A stretch of 64,000 nt of DNA, taken from assembly GCA_946811695.1 (NCBI GenBank), contig OX328123.1:31275399-31339398 (forward strand), given 5' to 3'. Origin of the DNA: Gonocerus acuteangulatus. Taxonomy: Eukaryota > Arthropoda > Insecta > Hemiptera > Coreidae. A model generated the notes under the pieces. It did no database searches, was not told where the DNA came from, and worked only from the letters and a program-made list of their open reading frames with translations. Both the position numbers and the translations under genes were made by a program. This document shows, piece by piece, positions 21,225 through 34,134 of this stretch (the first letter of the stretch is position 1; the number at the start of each line of letters is the position of its first letter).

Positions 21225-21700
21225 CCTTAGGGTGCGTTTACATCTCATGGTTATTGCTGGATTTTTACGTCAGACAGAAATTGTAACTTATATCTATATT
21301 ATCCCCGGAGGTAAAAAAAATTGACTTAATTTGACTTAACGAAATGTTCTTAAAGTGGATTTTGCGATCTATATAATGACATAGGAAACTACGTACTGTT
21401 CCCATAAATAATGAAGAAAAGACAGCGAAAAATAAAATCATGTCCGTTTTAATTAGTTGTAAAAGACACCTATCCATGCCAATAACAATGTGAACAATTT
21501 TCTTTAAACTGTTTCTATAAATCAATAAGAAACAAATTTTAATAGTTCAACGTTATGGAAAATTGACTCTCCTGAACAATTACAAATACGTAACCTGGTG
21601 TCCTTTACCTCCGGGATACAGATATAAACTGCAAACAATTTATGTCTGAGATATATTTCTATCATAAGCAATAAGGGTGCGTTTACATCTGACTCTTCTC
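21225..21700. repeat. Possible MITE with internal inverted repeat
   Basis: CAGACAGAAATTGTAACTTA followed by TATCTATATTATCCCCGGAGGTAAA (21273-21317) is matched in inverse at about 21605-21650. AGGGTGCGTTTACATCT also occurs at both 21229 and 21674 in direct orientation. Ends are not defined. Confidence 0.45.
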
Positions 21701-22363
21701 GCAGGAAATATATCTCAGGTGTCGGATATAATAATTATGCGCCATATTCGCACATACCTAGATTTTTCTTTCACCGCTTAGTGTGGTTAGTGCATTTTAT
21801 ACCTACTGTTAGGAGTTTGTTCCAGGGAAGGTGACACCGATGAGTGCATTTTAAGAGAACTTACTTGAGTGTATGTGTGTAATGTACTTTGTGTTTTGTG
21901 TGTGCGGTGTCCTGTTGCTCGGGGTGGGAAGGGGTTCCTCCAGGTTTCACAATTATAATTATAGAGGAATGAATTTTAATTTATATTAAATAAAATATAA
22001 TTTTTAATAAAGAGAAAGGATTAATAAATATTAGAGCTAAGTTAAACTAAAATTTCTCCTCGGAAATGTAAAGGTTTAATTTATTTTTTAAAACTGGCTT
22101 TTTATTAGTCGTAGGATTTTTTTTCGAGAAAACACTCCTTTATATTAAAGGAGCACTAAGCCATTTATTAAATTATTCTGAAAGTTAAAAAGTTATTTGG
22201 ATGGGTAACTATGAAAAAGTGTGGGGTAGGAAGGAGATGTAATAACATATTGAGTTTTAAAATCTTCAAAGTTTCACCCCCAAATTGAGTTTATAATTTC
22301 ATTCTTCCGGACATATTTCAATTTATAAAAATTACAGTTATTCTTCCTTAGGATTCTCTCTCT
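21701..22363. other. Unassigned AT-rich sequence
   Basis: No gene supported. Confidence 0.4.
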
Positions 22364-22483
<120 letters not shown>

Positions 22484-22650
22484 GTAAAGGATATGCTGAC
22501 TGCTTCGAAACCTAAATAATGGCCTTACTGGTGGGAGATTGCTCGGGGAGAAAGTAATTATTTTTTACAGCTGGAATGGAATCTTATTTACTCAACTCCA
22601 GAAGGGTTCTATTTACCAGCTCTACCCACAATGTGGCTTCGTATATGTCA
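22484..22650 (+). repeat. Unclassified duplicated block (copy 2)
   Basis: Homologous to 18494-18680. Its left edge directly abuts the (CT)n tract. Confidence 0.75.
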
Positions 22651-22938
22651 ATCTGTTCTCAAGAGCAATAACAATTTCCTCTTTCGTAAAAAAAAATAAA
22701 AAAATAAAGAAAAAAAACAAAAAAAAAACCTATTAGTAGCAAACGCCTTAGTTCCTCATGCGGGAGAAGGAGGGTTCACACGGCTCGTTGAGAAAATTCC
22801 TGGCTGTTTATTACGCAAAAATGCAGCATAATTAGTTTCTATCTTGTTACCTGCAGAATTTACTCCACCTTTCTTCGAGTGTGCTCTTGTACAATTGGAA
22901 CATCCAAGCATCGAACAGGTAGCCATTGTTCTCTCAAT

Positions 22939-22939
<1 letters not shown>

Positions 22940-22978
<39 letters not shown>

Positions 22979-23065
22979 GCAATCGACATCTAGGCCATTA
23001 GCGCCGACATCCATGGCGCAGCAAGGGATTTTTCCAACGAGCCGTCAGATGAGAAAATTCCTGCC
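22940..23065 (-). mobile_element. SINE family A, 3' body with A-tail
   Basis: Minus strand: AGGAATTTTCTCATCTGACG-type body, then CATCCATGG..., GTCGGCGCTAATGGCCTAGA and an A-tail (the T run at 22940-22975). The tRNA-like head is missing. It shares its 3' end with the copies at 41190-41311, 41553-41672 and 42685-42874. Confidence 0.7.
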
Positions 23066-24465
23066 GCCGCACAGTGTAACGAAGTAGTGAGGATTATGGA
23101 CAAAAATCATTAACCATTAGTTATTTTCAAATAAACATTTTTATTAATTGAAATCAACTCAAAACAATGTAATAATAGTATAATAATGCATACAATACTG
23201 CTATTATAATATTAATTGTAATATTTGTAATATTAATAGAAATAATATAGCAGGTAATAATATTATTAATAACCATATTATAAAATATATTGTAACTGTA
23301 CCATATAATGTAGTAATAGTGTAGTAGTAAATTATACTTATAGTAATATTGCCATAGAATAATAATATTTTACCATTTTCTATGAAATTATTGAATAATT
23401 TCTTAATTCCGAGTCTAAATCGTTTTTGGATTCTTGGGAATGTAAACTTATATCGAAACCAATATCTATTTGATTATGAATGTCATCCTCTATTATACAT
23501 TCATTAATGTCTGGACTGATTTTGCTTTGCCTTTTTATATTTTTTTTTCCGTAAAGAAAGCTCTGGGCCAGGTATCTGAAGAACCCGGCGCTTTTTCGAT
23601 CTCTCACACAACGCTCTAATCTCTTTTTTATGTCTGCCTCTAAGGAAGCCGGAAGGGCCATCAGGGCGTGAATAACTTTTTTCTTGATAAAAATTAATAT
23701 CAATTTCTTCTAAGTTGATATATTGTTTCAGCCAGTATTTATATAAGAGTTTTTTCTCTGCGGTGAACATGTTCCCACATTTTTTACATATATTATCGGA
23801 CTAAACTGGCAGTCTTTTTAATATTGCTTAACATTTCTTTAGGAGCGTCCTGCAGATTAAATTAAATCATTTGCCCAAGGATTGATACCGTTTTCTTGGA
23901 TTTATCCTCATTTTTTCATATTTGGAAGAAAAAATAAATTGTATTATATGATGTATCTAAAAATAAAAATCTTTGGAATCGGCAAGTTTCGGCAAACTAA
24001 ATTGCCCTTAGTCCATTATACTTGAGGTAAACTTTAAACTCTAAAAAACTTGAGATGTGTTCAGATGAAGTTTATTTGCTATGGTCTATCAAAATTTTGT
24101 ACTTAAGAATAATGTCAAAGATCAATGAAGAATAATTCAGGATAAATAATAAGGGAGTAATTATCCATAATCAATTATATCAGATAAAAAAGGAATAGTT
24201 TTGACGTAATTTCCATCGGATCACCCAATAAAAACACCGTCCGATCTTCAACGAGAGAGGCTCAAACTGATTGTTGGTATGAAACAGGTTTTAAAGACTT
24301 TTCCTAGTTTATAATACTGCTAATGTGTTCGTTGGTCAAAATAAAACTAATATTTATTAGTTTCATGCAATTTCGGTTCCTTGAATAGTTTCTAAACTTA
24401 GCTAGAGGATTAAAAATTAAATATAAGAAAACAAAAATTTAGTTTTTTGTCCATTGAACGTTACC
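23066..24465. other. Unassigned AT-rich sequence with a possible gene fragment
   Basis: On the minus strand, 23380-23800 holds two overlapping open frames (88 and 107 codons). The upstream one is preceded by a CKKCGN motif, resembling a zinc-finger start. Frames change inside, so at best it is a decayed gene piece; I do not recognise it. Confidence 0.35.
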
Positions 24466-24545
24466 TGTGCGCCGGTGGGAATCGAACCCATCATCTTCCG
24501 CATATGAATCTAAGGCGCTAGCTACTAGACCACGGGAGACCCCTC
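24466..24545 (-). mobile_element. tRNA-like SINE head (family A)
   Basis: Minus strand reads GGGGTCTCCCGTGGTCTAGT, then TAGCGCC, and GGTTCGATTCCC as B box. It closely matches the tRNA-like head of the full SINE at 42685-42874. The expected tRNA cloverleaf 3' end is poor, so I read it as a SINE piece rather than a tRNA gene. Confidence 0.65.
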
Positions 24546-24935
24546 TCATTAGTTATTCCCAATTAAAATTATTACAATAGTAAACCATTAAAAACAATTT
24601 AAAACTTCATGAAAGATGTGGCCAACAAATATGGCACCCATAGGATTTGTTTACGTGACAGGTTTTCTTCAAAACACCTCCTCCCCTACTTTCATAACTC
24701 TATGATGATAACAGTATATGACTTAGAAAAAATGTAGCCATAAAACATGATTAAAATTATACTATTATAGATGGATAGATCGATTCTTCAAAAGATCGGC
24801 TCCTGGAGATCGATTCTTTAATCCTAGAACGTCTACCTTCCTCGGCCTAACCCATTTTAACAACTCTTGGTCATTCAGGTGAATTTATATAAAATTAAAA
24901 ACTCTACTTACGAGATATTCTTTAATACTAGGTAT

Positions 24936-24941
<6 letters not shown>

Positions 24942-24980
<39 letters not shown>
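24942..24980. repeat. (TA)n microsatellite
   Basis: TA run of about 39 bp directly abutting the Helitron-like 3' end. Confidence 0.95.
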
Positions 24981-24981
<1 letters not shown>

Positions 24982-25461
24982 TAGCTGACCCGGCGAACTT
25001 CGTACCGCCTAACAGTCGATTCAGCGAACTTCGTACCGCCTAACAGTCGATTCAATAATTTTTTTAAAATATTTATTCTGCTATTCAGGACTCCGGACCA
25101 GCTATCAAGATGTAGACATCTGGCGGGGATAACTAATTAAATGACGATTGATCAGTTTTCGACCGGAGAGGAAAAATGATTAAATTACTAAAATGGCTAT
25201 TAAAAAATAAGGGTTGATCGTAGAAGGGTGAAAATTGAGGATTGTATGTATTTTTGTATGTTGTATCATAAAAAAATAGAAATTAAAAATTTTGTCTAAA
25301 AAATAAAAAAAAAAATTTAGGGGTGGACTACCCCTAACATTTAGGGTGATGAAAAATAGATGTTGGCCGATTCTCATAGATACCGGATAAGCACAAAAAA
25401 TTTCATCAAAATCGGTCAAGCCGTTTCCGAGGAGTATGGCAACGAAAACTGTGACACGAGA
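24981..25461 (-). mobile_element. Helitron-like non-autonomous element (candidate)
   Basis: Minus strand begins TCTCGTGTCACAGTTTTCG and ends CCGGGTCAGCTAG before T, again TC...CTAG between A/T-type flanks. The 3' end has a short direct duplication (GCGAACTTCGTACCGCCTAA twice, 24993-25058). No ORF. Confidence 0.45.
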
Positions 25462-26631
25462 ATTTTATATATTAGATATATATATACACACATTAGTTTT
25501 ACGACTTAGAAGGGAATGATAAAAATTAGTTTGAAATTCAAAAAATAGTTTATTAGGATTGTTCAGATTTTCTTGTTTTATATAAAAATATTAAAAATAT
25601 GATAAAAGAGAAATCACGTACAACGTGAAAAATAAAAGAATAAATGTAAATGAAATGGTAAAACATATGCAAATAAACCTCTCAATCTCTAAACATTCGT
25701 TATTTTCACGTACCTTCTTCGACATAATTTCCAAACGGAAAATGTATTGACGGGAGGGGCAACTGTAATTAACAGAGGTGTTCGTCATTTTAACAAGTGT
25801 TGGTGTTCTAGGGTTAAGAAGACAAAAGTCCTTGGAGATATGTAGATTCAAAAAATCTATATGTCGTTTTATAAAGATGGATGTTCTAAAAATCTATTCA
25901 GAAGGCCCATCTCTATCTAGAACGTTTCATTGATTGTATTTACAATTTTTTTCTCTCTCTCCCACACTCACACACACACGCACGCATACAGGTTATAAGT
26001 AGATATGTTTTTCACTATAGCGGGAGGGAGGAAACGCGCTAACAATAAACTAAAATTAAGTAAGAAAAACAGTTATAAGCTGAGGGAAATATTTCTAGAA
26101 AAAGTAATTGGAGTAAAATGGTATTTCAAGGATACATTTCAAGTGTAGTTTAAATAAAATAAGGACTTAGGGATGTAAGTCACAGAAAGAAGAAAATTTA
26201 CAATATCTCAGGGACTGAATAAACAAGGACCCCTCAATGCCTGGAATTCAGATTAAATAGTAAGGAATCTTGTAATTTATCTAGAGAATTGTGACTTGCA
26301 TTTTAATAAAGAATTCCTAGAGACAGGAGTTAGTGTAGATAGCAAGCTCAGCTGGGGACTGCAGAGAAAAGCTAAAACCAACGTCTTATCTCTCTGCGGC
26401 ATCCTTGTGTGACTGTCGTTTTGGTCTTTTTCGGTTTGATAAGGAATACTTTCCTAAGCATTATCTGATAATAAAATAAGAGAGAAGATGCTGCCTCTCG
26501 TGTGGAATAGGGAGTTTAATACTAGAAATTAGATAGAAAATCTAGTAAGACCATGGCCTCTTAAAATACCAGACTTTTATATGTGTATTGTGTTTTAAAG
26601 TAGAAAGAAAAACTGAAGTTACTGGTTTCCC
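25462..26631. other. Unassigned AT-rich sequence
   Basis: No gene supported. A fragment with the IR-1 terminus-like GGGAGGGAGGAAACGCGCTAA lies at 26022-26042. Confidence 0.4.
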
Positions 26632-26818
26632 AGTGGTCCTGTAGCTTGGATTCTCATGCGGGAGATGTTCTACAGGATAATTCTTCAAATCAGGGCCCGT
26701 TGAAGGAATTCCCTGCAGCACCATGAAAGTGTAGGAAGGATGCCAACCTATAGATGTCACTCACAGCCTAGTTGGGGAACCGCCACAAAAAGAAATAAAA
26801 AAAAAAAAAAAAAAAAGG
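26632..26818 (+). mobile_element. SINE family A, diverged copy with A-tail
   Basis: GCTTGGATTCTCATGCGGGA aligns with the tRNA-like head of the 42685-42874 copy, GGAATTCCCTGCAGCACC with its body, and an A-run (26797-26816) closes it. The B box is not recognisable, so it is old. Confidence 0.5.
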
Positions 26819-29594
26819 AAACGAAGTACCCTTACAATAGTCAGTTTTGTAAAGACTCAATATTCAAGACATTTTCTGTAGCGAACACTAAGGCAGGATT
26901 CACATTATACGCTACAAATTGTATCTCCTCCAATAAATTGCATGCCAGACAAATATCTTTTCAAACACGTCGCGTGTCAGACAGAACGATTCCACATTCT
27001 CGAAAATGATATTTTTTTTTCTGACACGCTAGGCATTTTCCTGTCGTCCTGGGGTCCTTTGATTTCGAAACATACTTCAGTTACACTTTGATTTAACTAC
27101 GTTTGAAGTGAGTTAATTACAATAGTTTCAACTGTATTGGTTGATATTCTTTCTAAACATCTATGGTTGTTAAACCTCCAGAATCTAGGGAATGTTTCAG
27201 AGCAAGTCCGCAGCTGAAGAGGGACACGAGCTCAATGCAAGGTTGGAATCCCAGGTTGTATAATATTTGCATAAATGGATGCAGATAAATGCATTGAATA
27301 GGCAAGGAATTTCTCTCTATACTGTAAGAACTGAGAGGTTGTCTATTGTAATACTGACAACAAGGAGGTGGTTTTCTCGTTTCTTTTGGCTAAGAATCAT
27401 TTTCGGACTGAAGACAACTAATAAGTTGATCAATGATTCGCTCGAGATCAGAACATTTTATCGAAGTCCCTTAAGTGATATAACTGAAGGTATGTATTTG
27501 TATAGTCTCTCACAGTCCAGTCAACGAATGCTTAAAAACAGCTATAGATGGAACTTTTTGGAACACAATTTTGGACTTGTTTGGGCTGGATAGGAGGTGA
27601 ACATATCAAAAGTCCCAGTCCTTAGCCTTTGTGCCGGGGGGGGGGGGGGGGGGTAGAAGGTCCCTTTTTTCGGGTTTCACTTATATCTCGGGAACCCTGC
27701 GTCCTAGCGACATGAATATTCTATAAAAAATAAAAGCTGATTAAATTCGATACAAGTTCTACTCAAAAAGGTATTTCGAGATATCTTTAGTTTTCGAAAT
27801 ATCCGCTTTTGAAAGTCTGTCATTTTGGAAAAAAACACACTTTTCGCTCTTCTCGACGGGATATCTCTTCAACGATGAACCCAAAAAATAAATGTCGGTT
27901 ATAGAGTTGTAGAGATTTCCAAAAATCTCCATCTATAACTGTTCGTTGCTTGGACTTTCAAGCGCGTAGCTTTATTTGAGGAAGCAAGGGTGAAAGAGAA
28001 GAATGTGAGGGAACTAAAATGATTGCAGGACTGCAAACAGAATATTATTCAGTTATAATTATATATTAGTTGCATCTTGTTTGGACAGTTTAAAAATGTA
28101 GAAACGTTTTTACGAATATTGGGTAAAGGTGAAAATAAGAGCATACTAAGGAGAAAGGATTGGATGCTCATTTAGGGACAATCTAATAACGAGTTTAACA
28201 GAAAGTAATTAGAATATCGGAATATACCTGCGCATTAGCAAAAAAATGTAACAATAAAAACGAAAATTTGGTTGAGAAACCTTACGTTTCGGAGTGGATG
28301 TAAAAAGGGACGGGAGAAATGGTATTTTACACTGAGAAAACAGTTTTAATCTGAGCAGCTTCTGTTGCAGCGGTGGCTGGCGTTTTGTGTTAAGTTGTAG
28401 GGTTCTCCCAACTTTTTGTGGTGCAGAGGTTTTCCCCACTTTTTGTTGTGGTGCAGGGTCGTTAAAAACATACTCGTAAATAGTGTTGTAGGATCCAGAC
28501 TAGATTACTAGGATACTAGACGAAAATAGCCCATATATTATCACAATACTGACGCACCTTGAGTCAATTAACTTATATTCAAAACTATAGCATCGATATA
28601 CCGATTATGTTACGATTTGTAAAATTCATTATCATAACGTTCAAGATTTATAAAATGTACAGATGTATAACAACTTCTATAATGTATTAATATATTGCAT
28701 CATATGTATAAAGTATTTATATTCACAATTTGTAAATTTGTTTTGTAATATCACTATAAGATAAATTGGAAGAGTAAATCGCCAAAAGTTGCGAAACTCT
28801 TAATAAATAAATTAATAAAATAAGTAGGATCCAAGGAGAAGGAGAACAAAAGAGACAGTATTTGTGACTTTAATTAGACAGGGAACGAGAAATTGGTCTG
28901 AAGCCTAATAAAAATAATAAATGTAGGAAAATAACTGAAAACGACATAATTAAACATAAATAGTAACTATAAATAGAGAGAAATTATCTTGAAACGAAAC
29001 TTGAGAAACCTTAGAGAGAACCTATAGATTGAAGTATTAATGGAGTGAAAGTTTGCTGGTAATCTCTATATTGATTGAATTAATCCGAGGTTTTGGGGAA
29101 GGAAATATTGAAGAGAGGAGCCCAATCAGCCGAAACATGGATTGGGCTGGACGTCTCTTAATGGGCCTCCCTCTCCAATCCACCAACAGCCCAATTGATT
29201 TATTTACCCTTTCTATCCTTAGTCACCTTTCTTATTTATCATTCAATTATTTCGAGTTCAAATTTGCCTTTTATTATAATGGCCATTATGGTGTCCTTTG
29301 AAAAAAATAAAAGGTAGCATCTTGCTACTTCAGATGCTGCGTAAACTAAGCAATTTGCTCTAACAAGGCCACGTGTTGTATGAATATTACCGTCCCCTAT
29401 AAATATATTTTAAATTTTTAAATATCTTTATTTGCCAATTATACAATACAATAAGTTATTACTTTAAATTATTCTTATGTTCATGATTTGATGACATGAA
29501 GGACCGATAGGAAAAAAGCCCATTGGCCAAAACCTATTTACCATGACTTCTTTTAGGATGACTATTTACAGTATTTAAATTTTTTATATTTACA
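26819..29594. other. Unassigned sequence with a G-run
   Basis: No gene supported. A run of about 17 G lies near 27636-27652 and is followed by a dispersed-repeat-like block starting at TATCTCGGGAACCCTGCGTC. Confidence 0.4.
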
Positions 29595-31208
29595 TTATTT
29601 TACAAGGTTTGTTTGGAATAGGTCTCTAGTCCATTTGCGCTTGAGGCGGCGGTGAGGGTTACCGGGAATGGAGGATGAGGATAACTTGTTGATTAGGGGA
29701 TTGTATTGACCAGGCAAACGGGAGTGGAAGTTAAGGTACAGGGTTTTAGACAGGGTTTGGCCAAAGGGGATTTCTAGGTCGTTATGGATAGTGAAGTTTG
29801 AGACATAGAATGGAGCATTGACTATTTTACGGAGTATTTTCGATTGGGGAGATTGGATTCTGAGGATATCGGATCACCGCTTGGCACACCCCCAAACTTC
29901 CAAGCCATATGGCCAGGTTGGTTGAAGTATAGTAGTGTATATCCGTCTCTTGTTCTGTAAAGATAATTTTGAGCGAGAGTCTAGTAGTCTAAAACGTCGG
30001 TTTGTTTCTTGTATTTTCTTTTGTATGCGTTGGCTCCAGGTAAGTCGTCTGTCAAGGGTAAGTCCTAGGTAGGTAACTTGTGTTTTTTCTTGGATTTCAT
30101 TCTGGTAAAGGTTGAAGGAGGGGCATTTGGATCTTCGAAGAGTGAATGTTATGTGGGAGGATTTTCCTGGATTGACTTTAATCCGCCATTTTGTTTTGGT
30201 TCCAGCAGTTGGAGACGGGATTGAAGGTGTTTGGAAGCAAGTATAGGGTCTGAATTAGATGAGAGGATGGCTGTATCGTCAGCAAAAGTAAAGGGGGTAG
30301 TGGAATGGTGGGTGTGCATGTCAGCAGAGTACACAAGGAATAAGGTAGGACTTAGGATGCCGCCTTGTGGGACACCAGCAAGCTGAAAGATCTGCCAGAA
30401 ATATAGGAATTTAAAAGAAGGTAATAGGTTCAGGGGAGGATTGTTTTGAGTTTAAAAAGCAAGCTCTGGTGTCACACCTGATCAAATGCTTGAGCGATAT
30501 CGAGGGATACACCAGAGCAATACTTCTTCTGCTCAAAGGCAGAGGAGATGGAGTCAACTATTCTGAGGCATTGGTGGATAGTGGAATGGGATGTTCGAAA
30601 ACCAAATTGGTGGGAAGGGAAGCAGGGTTCAAGAATGGGGATAAGACGTTTGAGGAGAAGCTTTTCAAGGATTTTACCCGTAATGGGAAGGAGAAAGATA
30701 GGGCGATAGGACGAAGGATAATGTACAGGATTTTGGACCATTTTAATGGTTGATAATTTACAGGAGTTGGGAAAGTAGGTTGTACTGAGGACTGCATTAT
30801 ATATATATAGGTTAGGAATAGGATAGCTTTTTTAGGCAGACGTTTTAGGATTAAGAGGACTAGGGAAACTTCATGAGGACGAAATGATAAAGGAGGAGGA
30901 GAAAGCGGTAAAGCTGAGTCTAGGAATTCGGCTACATTTAAAGAGTTGATAGGGTTTTGGATGGATTCGTGGGGACGGAATACTTGGGAAAGGTGCGATA
31001 CAAAAGTTTCGGAAATTTCGGTGTCTGTTTTAGCCCAGCTGTTATCATCTCGACGGAGAGGATGTGATGCATTAGGATGCGATAGGATTCTTTTCGTGGC
31101 TGTCCATAGAGATTTGTCGTCAGGAGTAAGTTTGTGAGTGTATTCAGCGAATTTGTTGTTGAAGTGTTTGTGTAGTTCGTATTACAGTTGTCTAGTCAGT
31201 TTTTTGAG
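29595..31208 (-). pseudogene. Jockey-like LINE reverse transcriptase relic
   Basis: Read on the minus strand: a linker with TPDDKSLWTATKRI, then RT segments YRPIFLLPITGKILEKLLLK, HQFGFRTSHSTIHQ, SLDIAQAFDQV, GVPQGGILSP, a TFADDTAIL box (F for Y) and a C-terminal block ending near the TAA at 29595. The order is that of Jockey/CR1-type RT. Frameshifts separate the blocks (for example between 30334 and 30472) and no ORF1 or endonuclease is present. Confidence 0.85.
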
Positions 31209-31243
31209 GCTATATATATATATATGTGGCCTGTTACGGGACT

Positions 31244-31251
<8 letters not shown>

Positions 31252-31296
<45 letters not shown>
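31252..31296. repeat. (TA)n microsatellite
   Basis: TA run. Just before it (31227-31250) is GGCCTGTTACGGGACTG, a fragment also found in the tail region of the SINE B copy at 36880-37195. Confidence 0.9.
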
Positions 31297-31299
<3 letters not shown>

Positions 31300-32139
31300 A
31301 GATAGCAGACGATAGAGAAAGGGATTCTGGAAATGGTTTTATAGGTGCCCATTTTAGAGCTGTGTTACCTAACCGCGTATATGCAGTTAGCATGTTACCT
31401 CACTATTTCTTTATCGCCTGTTATCATAATAACCATTGTAGTGGTCATTGCCGAATCTTTTTGATTTTCTTATAATCAGTCGGTATACAAGTATATATGT
31501 ATATAAATTAGTGTTTGTCCTCACTGATAATTGGAAAAATAAACGTTTTCCGTTTATTTTTGTCAGTAATAAATGAAATGAATTAATGTTGTTTAAATCC
31601 TCCAGAGGAGGGCATTCTTAATAAACAAATCATAGCATAAGAACAACAAGCTTAAGTCCTCTGTAGTTCTTGGGGCTTAGGAAGTTCTCGAGTTATTCAG
31701 AGATACATTTCTCAGGGGTTCATACAAAAGCAAGTCTATCTGCCTTTGTTAACCAACAACTCTCTATTTCTCTTCATAAACCGAACCAAGAGGAACTAAT
31801 GAAGTAAATATTCTGTAGAAACTGATTTGCTTTTTAATACAAAAAATATAAAAAATGGAGAAGAATTGATTTGAAAGAGTTCACTATTGATCATTCCAAT
31901 GTTGATTAGATTAGAATAGTCTTGAATTACCTCAACTAGTAGCTTACAACTATTTCTATATTTCCAAAGAACTGCGTCATCGTATCGCTTTTTCTTCTTC
32001 GTACCCTGTTATTGTAAGTTTTCAGAACATAACCTTACTACAAGCCTAAATATTACTTATCTTAGTACTTAAGATTTCATGAGAATAGTATTTTCTGTTT
32101 TCGTTTTTGCAAAATATTAAGTAGACTTATTCGAAGCTT
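31297..32139. other. Unassigned sequence
   Basis: No gene or clear repeat. Confidence 0.4.
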
Positions 32140-32205
32140 TCCAAATGACACCAGGGAGTTACGGAATTGCGTTAAGATGACGCAGTTCCTGCGAGCGAAA
32201 AGAGG
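32140..32205 (-). repeat. IR-1 5' end fragment, inverted
   Basis: AGCTTTCCAAATGACACCAGGG followed by GATGACGCAGTTCCTG is the inverse of the IR-1 left end. Confidence 0.6.
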
Positions 32206-32359
32206 CCACAACATCCCTCGTCTAGTTCCTTTCCCTTGTAGTAACACGTTGTCTTTAGTTGAGGAGAAGGTGTAAAAATGGGTAAAAATATGGGCACCCC
32301 TCCATAGTGGCTATGCAAGGTATTCAAGACTAGTGACGGGGACGGTATACGGTGCCTTT

Positions 32360-32479
32360 TAGCACTTTCCTCCGAAGGAAAGTAGCTATTGAGGTTGGAC
32401 TCATGACGGAATTTTTGAAAAATTTCTTCAAATCTTTATCGATCCTACCTAGTAGACAGCGAAAATGACCCCCGTTAAA

Positions 32480-32543
<64 letters not shown>

Positions 32544-33590
32544 CTGTTAACATGATAGCGGCCAGAGTTTTTGTTTTTTCGTCACGAAACTTGGTATATA
32601 GCATTCAATTAGCAAACGATTGAACGAGTTCGTTAACCACCAAAATCGGTCCACCGGAAGGGGGGGTTTACCCCGAGCCCAAAACACTAATTTGACCATT
32701 TCAGCCGTAATATTTGTTATATTTCAACGAAACTTGGTATTCGTAGTAGTAATATAGAGAGCAAAGTGAGATATAAAAATGAACTAAATCGGTTCATAAG
32801 GAGGGGGGGGGGGGGGTTTACTCCGGGCCGACAATACCAATTCGCCACTACCAGCCATGATTTTTGGTATATTTCGACGAAACTCGGTATTCATAGTGGT
32901 AATCTACAGGTAAATATGTGTTGTAAAAATAAACTAAATCGGTTCATTAGGAGGGGGGGGGGGGTTTACTCCAGACCCACAATACCAATTCGCCACTACC
33001 AACCGTGATTTTTGGTATATTTTGACGAAACTCGGTATTCGTAGTGGTAATCTACAGGTAAATATGTGTTGTAAAAATAAACTAAATCGGTTCTTTAGGA
33101 GGGGGGGTTTACTCCGGACCCAAATTACTAATATACTCATACTGGTCGTAATTTCTGCTTTATTGTAACGAAACGCGGTATACGTCGTGGGTAACTCATG
33201 AGAAAGAAGTGTTGTAAAAATGAGCTGAATCGGGGGGTTTACTTTGTAATTTATTTCAATAGAAAAGGCAGCCAGACATAGGTTCACAAAGGCGCCGCAA
33301 GGAGCGCTAGAGGGACTGTATCCGGTTCCTGCGTTAGATCAAAATATGATAATATGAGGTTTTTTGTATTTATTACGTAGTGCAGTAGGTACTATGTGTA
33401 AACATAACTCTGGAAGCAAATTAATAATTTATCAGTTACTCATTACAAAATTAAAAGAGAACTATTCATGTTTTTATTTTATTTATGTAGGATATTTTAA
33501 GCAAATTGTTCTGGAAAGCAGTCTACACTACCCAAATTCTGAGGAAAGTGCTTAGTTATGCAGCTCCTGCGTGACGGACTTTTTCTAATA
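32360..33590 (-). repeat. IR-2 interspersed repeat with internal tandem units
   Basis: Ends are CTTTTAGCACTTTCCTCCG on the left and GGAAAGTGCTTAG...GCAGCTCCTGCGTGACGGAC on the right, the inverse of 15223-15958. Between a (TA)n tract and the right end are four or five units of about 150 bp, each with AAACTAAATCGGTTCATTAGG, a G-run and TTTACTCCGG. It is about 500 bp longer than the 15223 copy, mainly because of these units. Non-coding. Confidence 0.7.
32485..32533. repeat. (TA)n microsatellite inside IR-2
   Basis: TA run of about 49 bp. Confidence 0.95.
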
Positions 33591-34134
33591 CAACACAGCA
33601 GTGATCAGTTGGAACCATTATTGCAAGTAGTGTGGATGTACCTTCAGTTATTATACAAATTGGTGCTTATTCAGGTCTAAACACGTTTGAGACCTGTGTA
33701 AAATAGTTTGATTTTCTTTCATGGTCTTATTTTTAGTCTAAAATAATTTCACAGCGGAATCCGGATAGCAGAGATATTAAGCTACATTTCGAAGCACGCC
33801 TTAAGTCACTCACGCATTTAGGTTACATATGATAGTCGCCAGTCTTTCTTAGATAGGGTTATTGTAAATAACCCTAATAATGGGTGTTATTTGCACCCAT
33901 TCTAGGTGTAAATAAGGGCCTCCAAAAAAAGGGGGTTTGAAATACCACAATGATATCCAAGAACTTCATTTCTCCGGAGCCCAGACTCAAGCGATACAAT
34001 TTACATATTTTTTTCTATAAAAACTCGCGGTGTGAGGTGTTGGCAAAATGTGTTATGTGACACATAACACTTAGATTGTAGGGGATGAAAGAACCAGTTA
34101 TGTTTAGTATTTCTATATATATATATATAAAAAA
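33591..34134. other. Unassigned sequence with clustered short palindromes
   Basis: AGGGTTATTGTAAATAACCCT and ATGGGTGTTATTTGCACCCAT are adjacent (33856-33902), and GTGTTATGTGACACATAACAC follows near 34050. No gene. Confidence 0.5.

Noticed and set aside
23380..23770. Possible host gene with CKKCG zinc-finger-like start
   Set aside because: Two competing frames, no clear exon ends and no recognisable domain. Listed only as a possible fragment.
24466..24545. Genuine tRNA gene on the minus strand
   Set aside because: It is homologous to the head of a complete SINE at 42685-42874, and a good acceptor stem is not seen.
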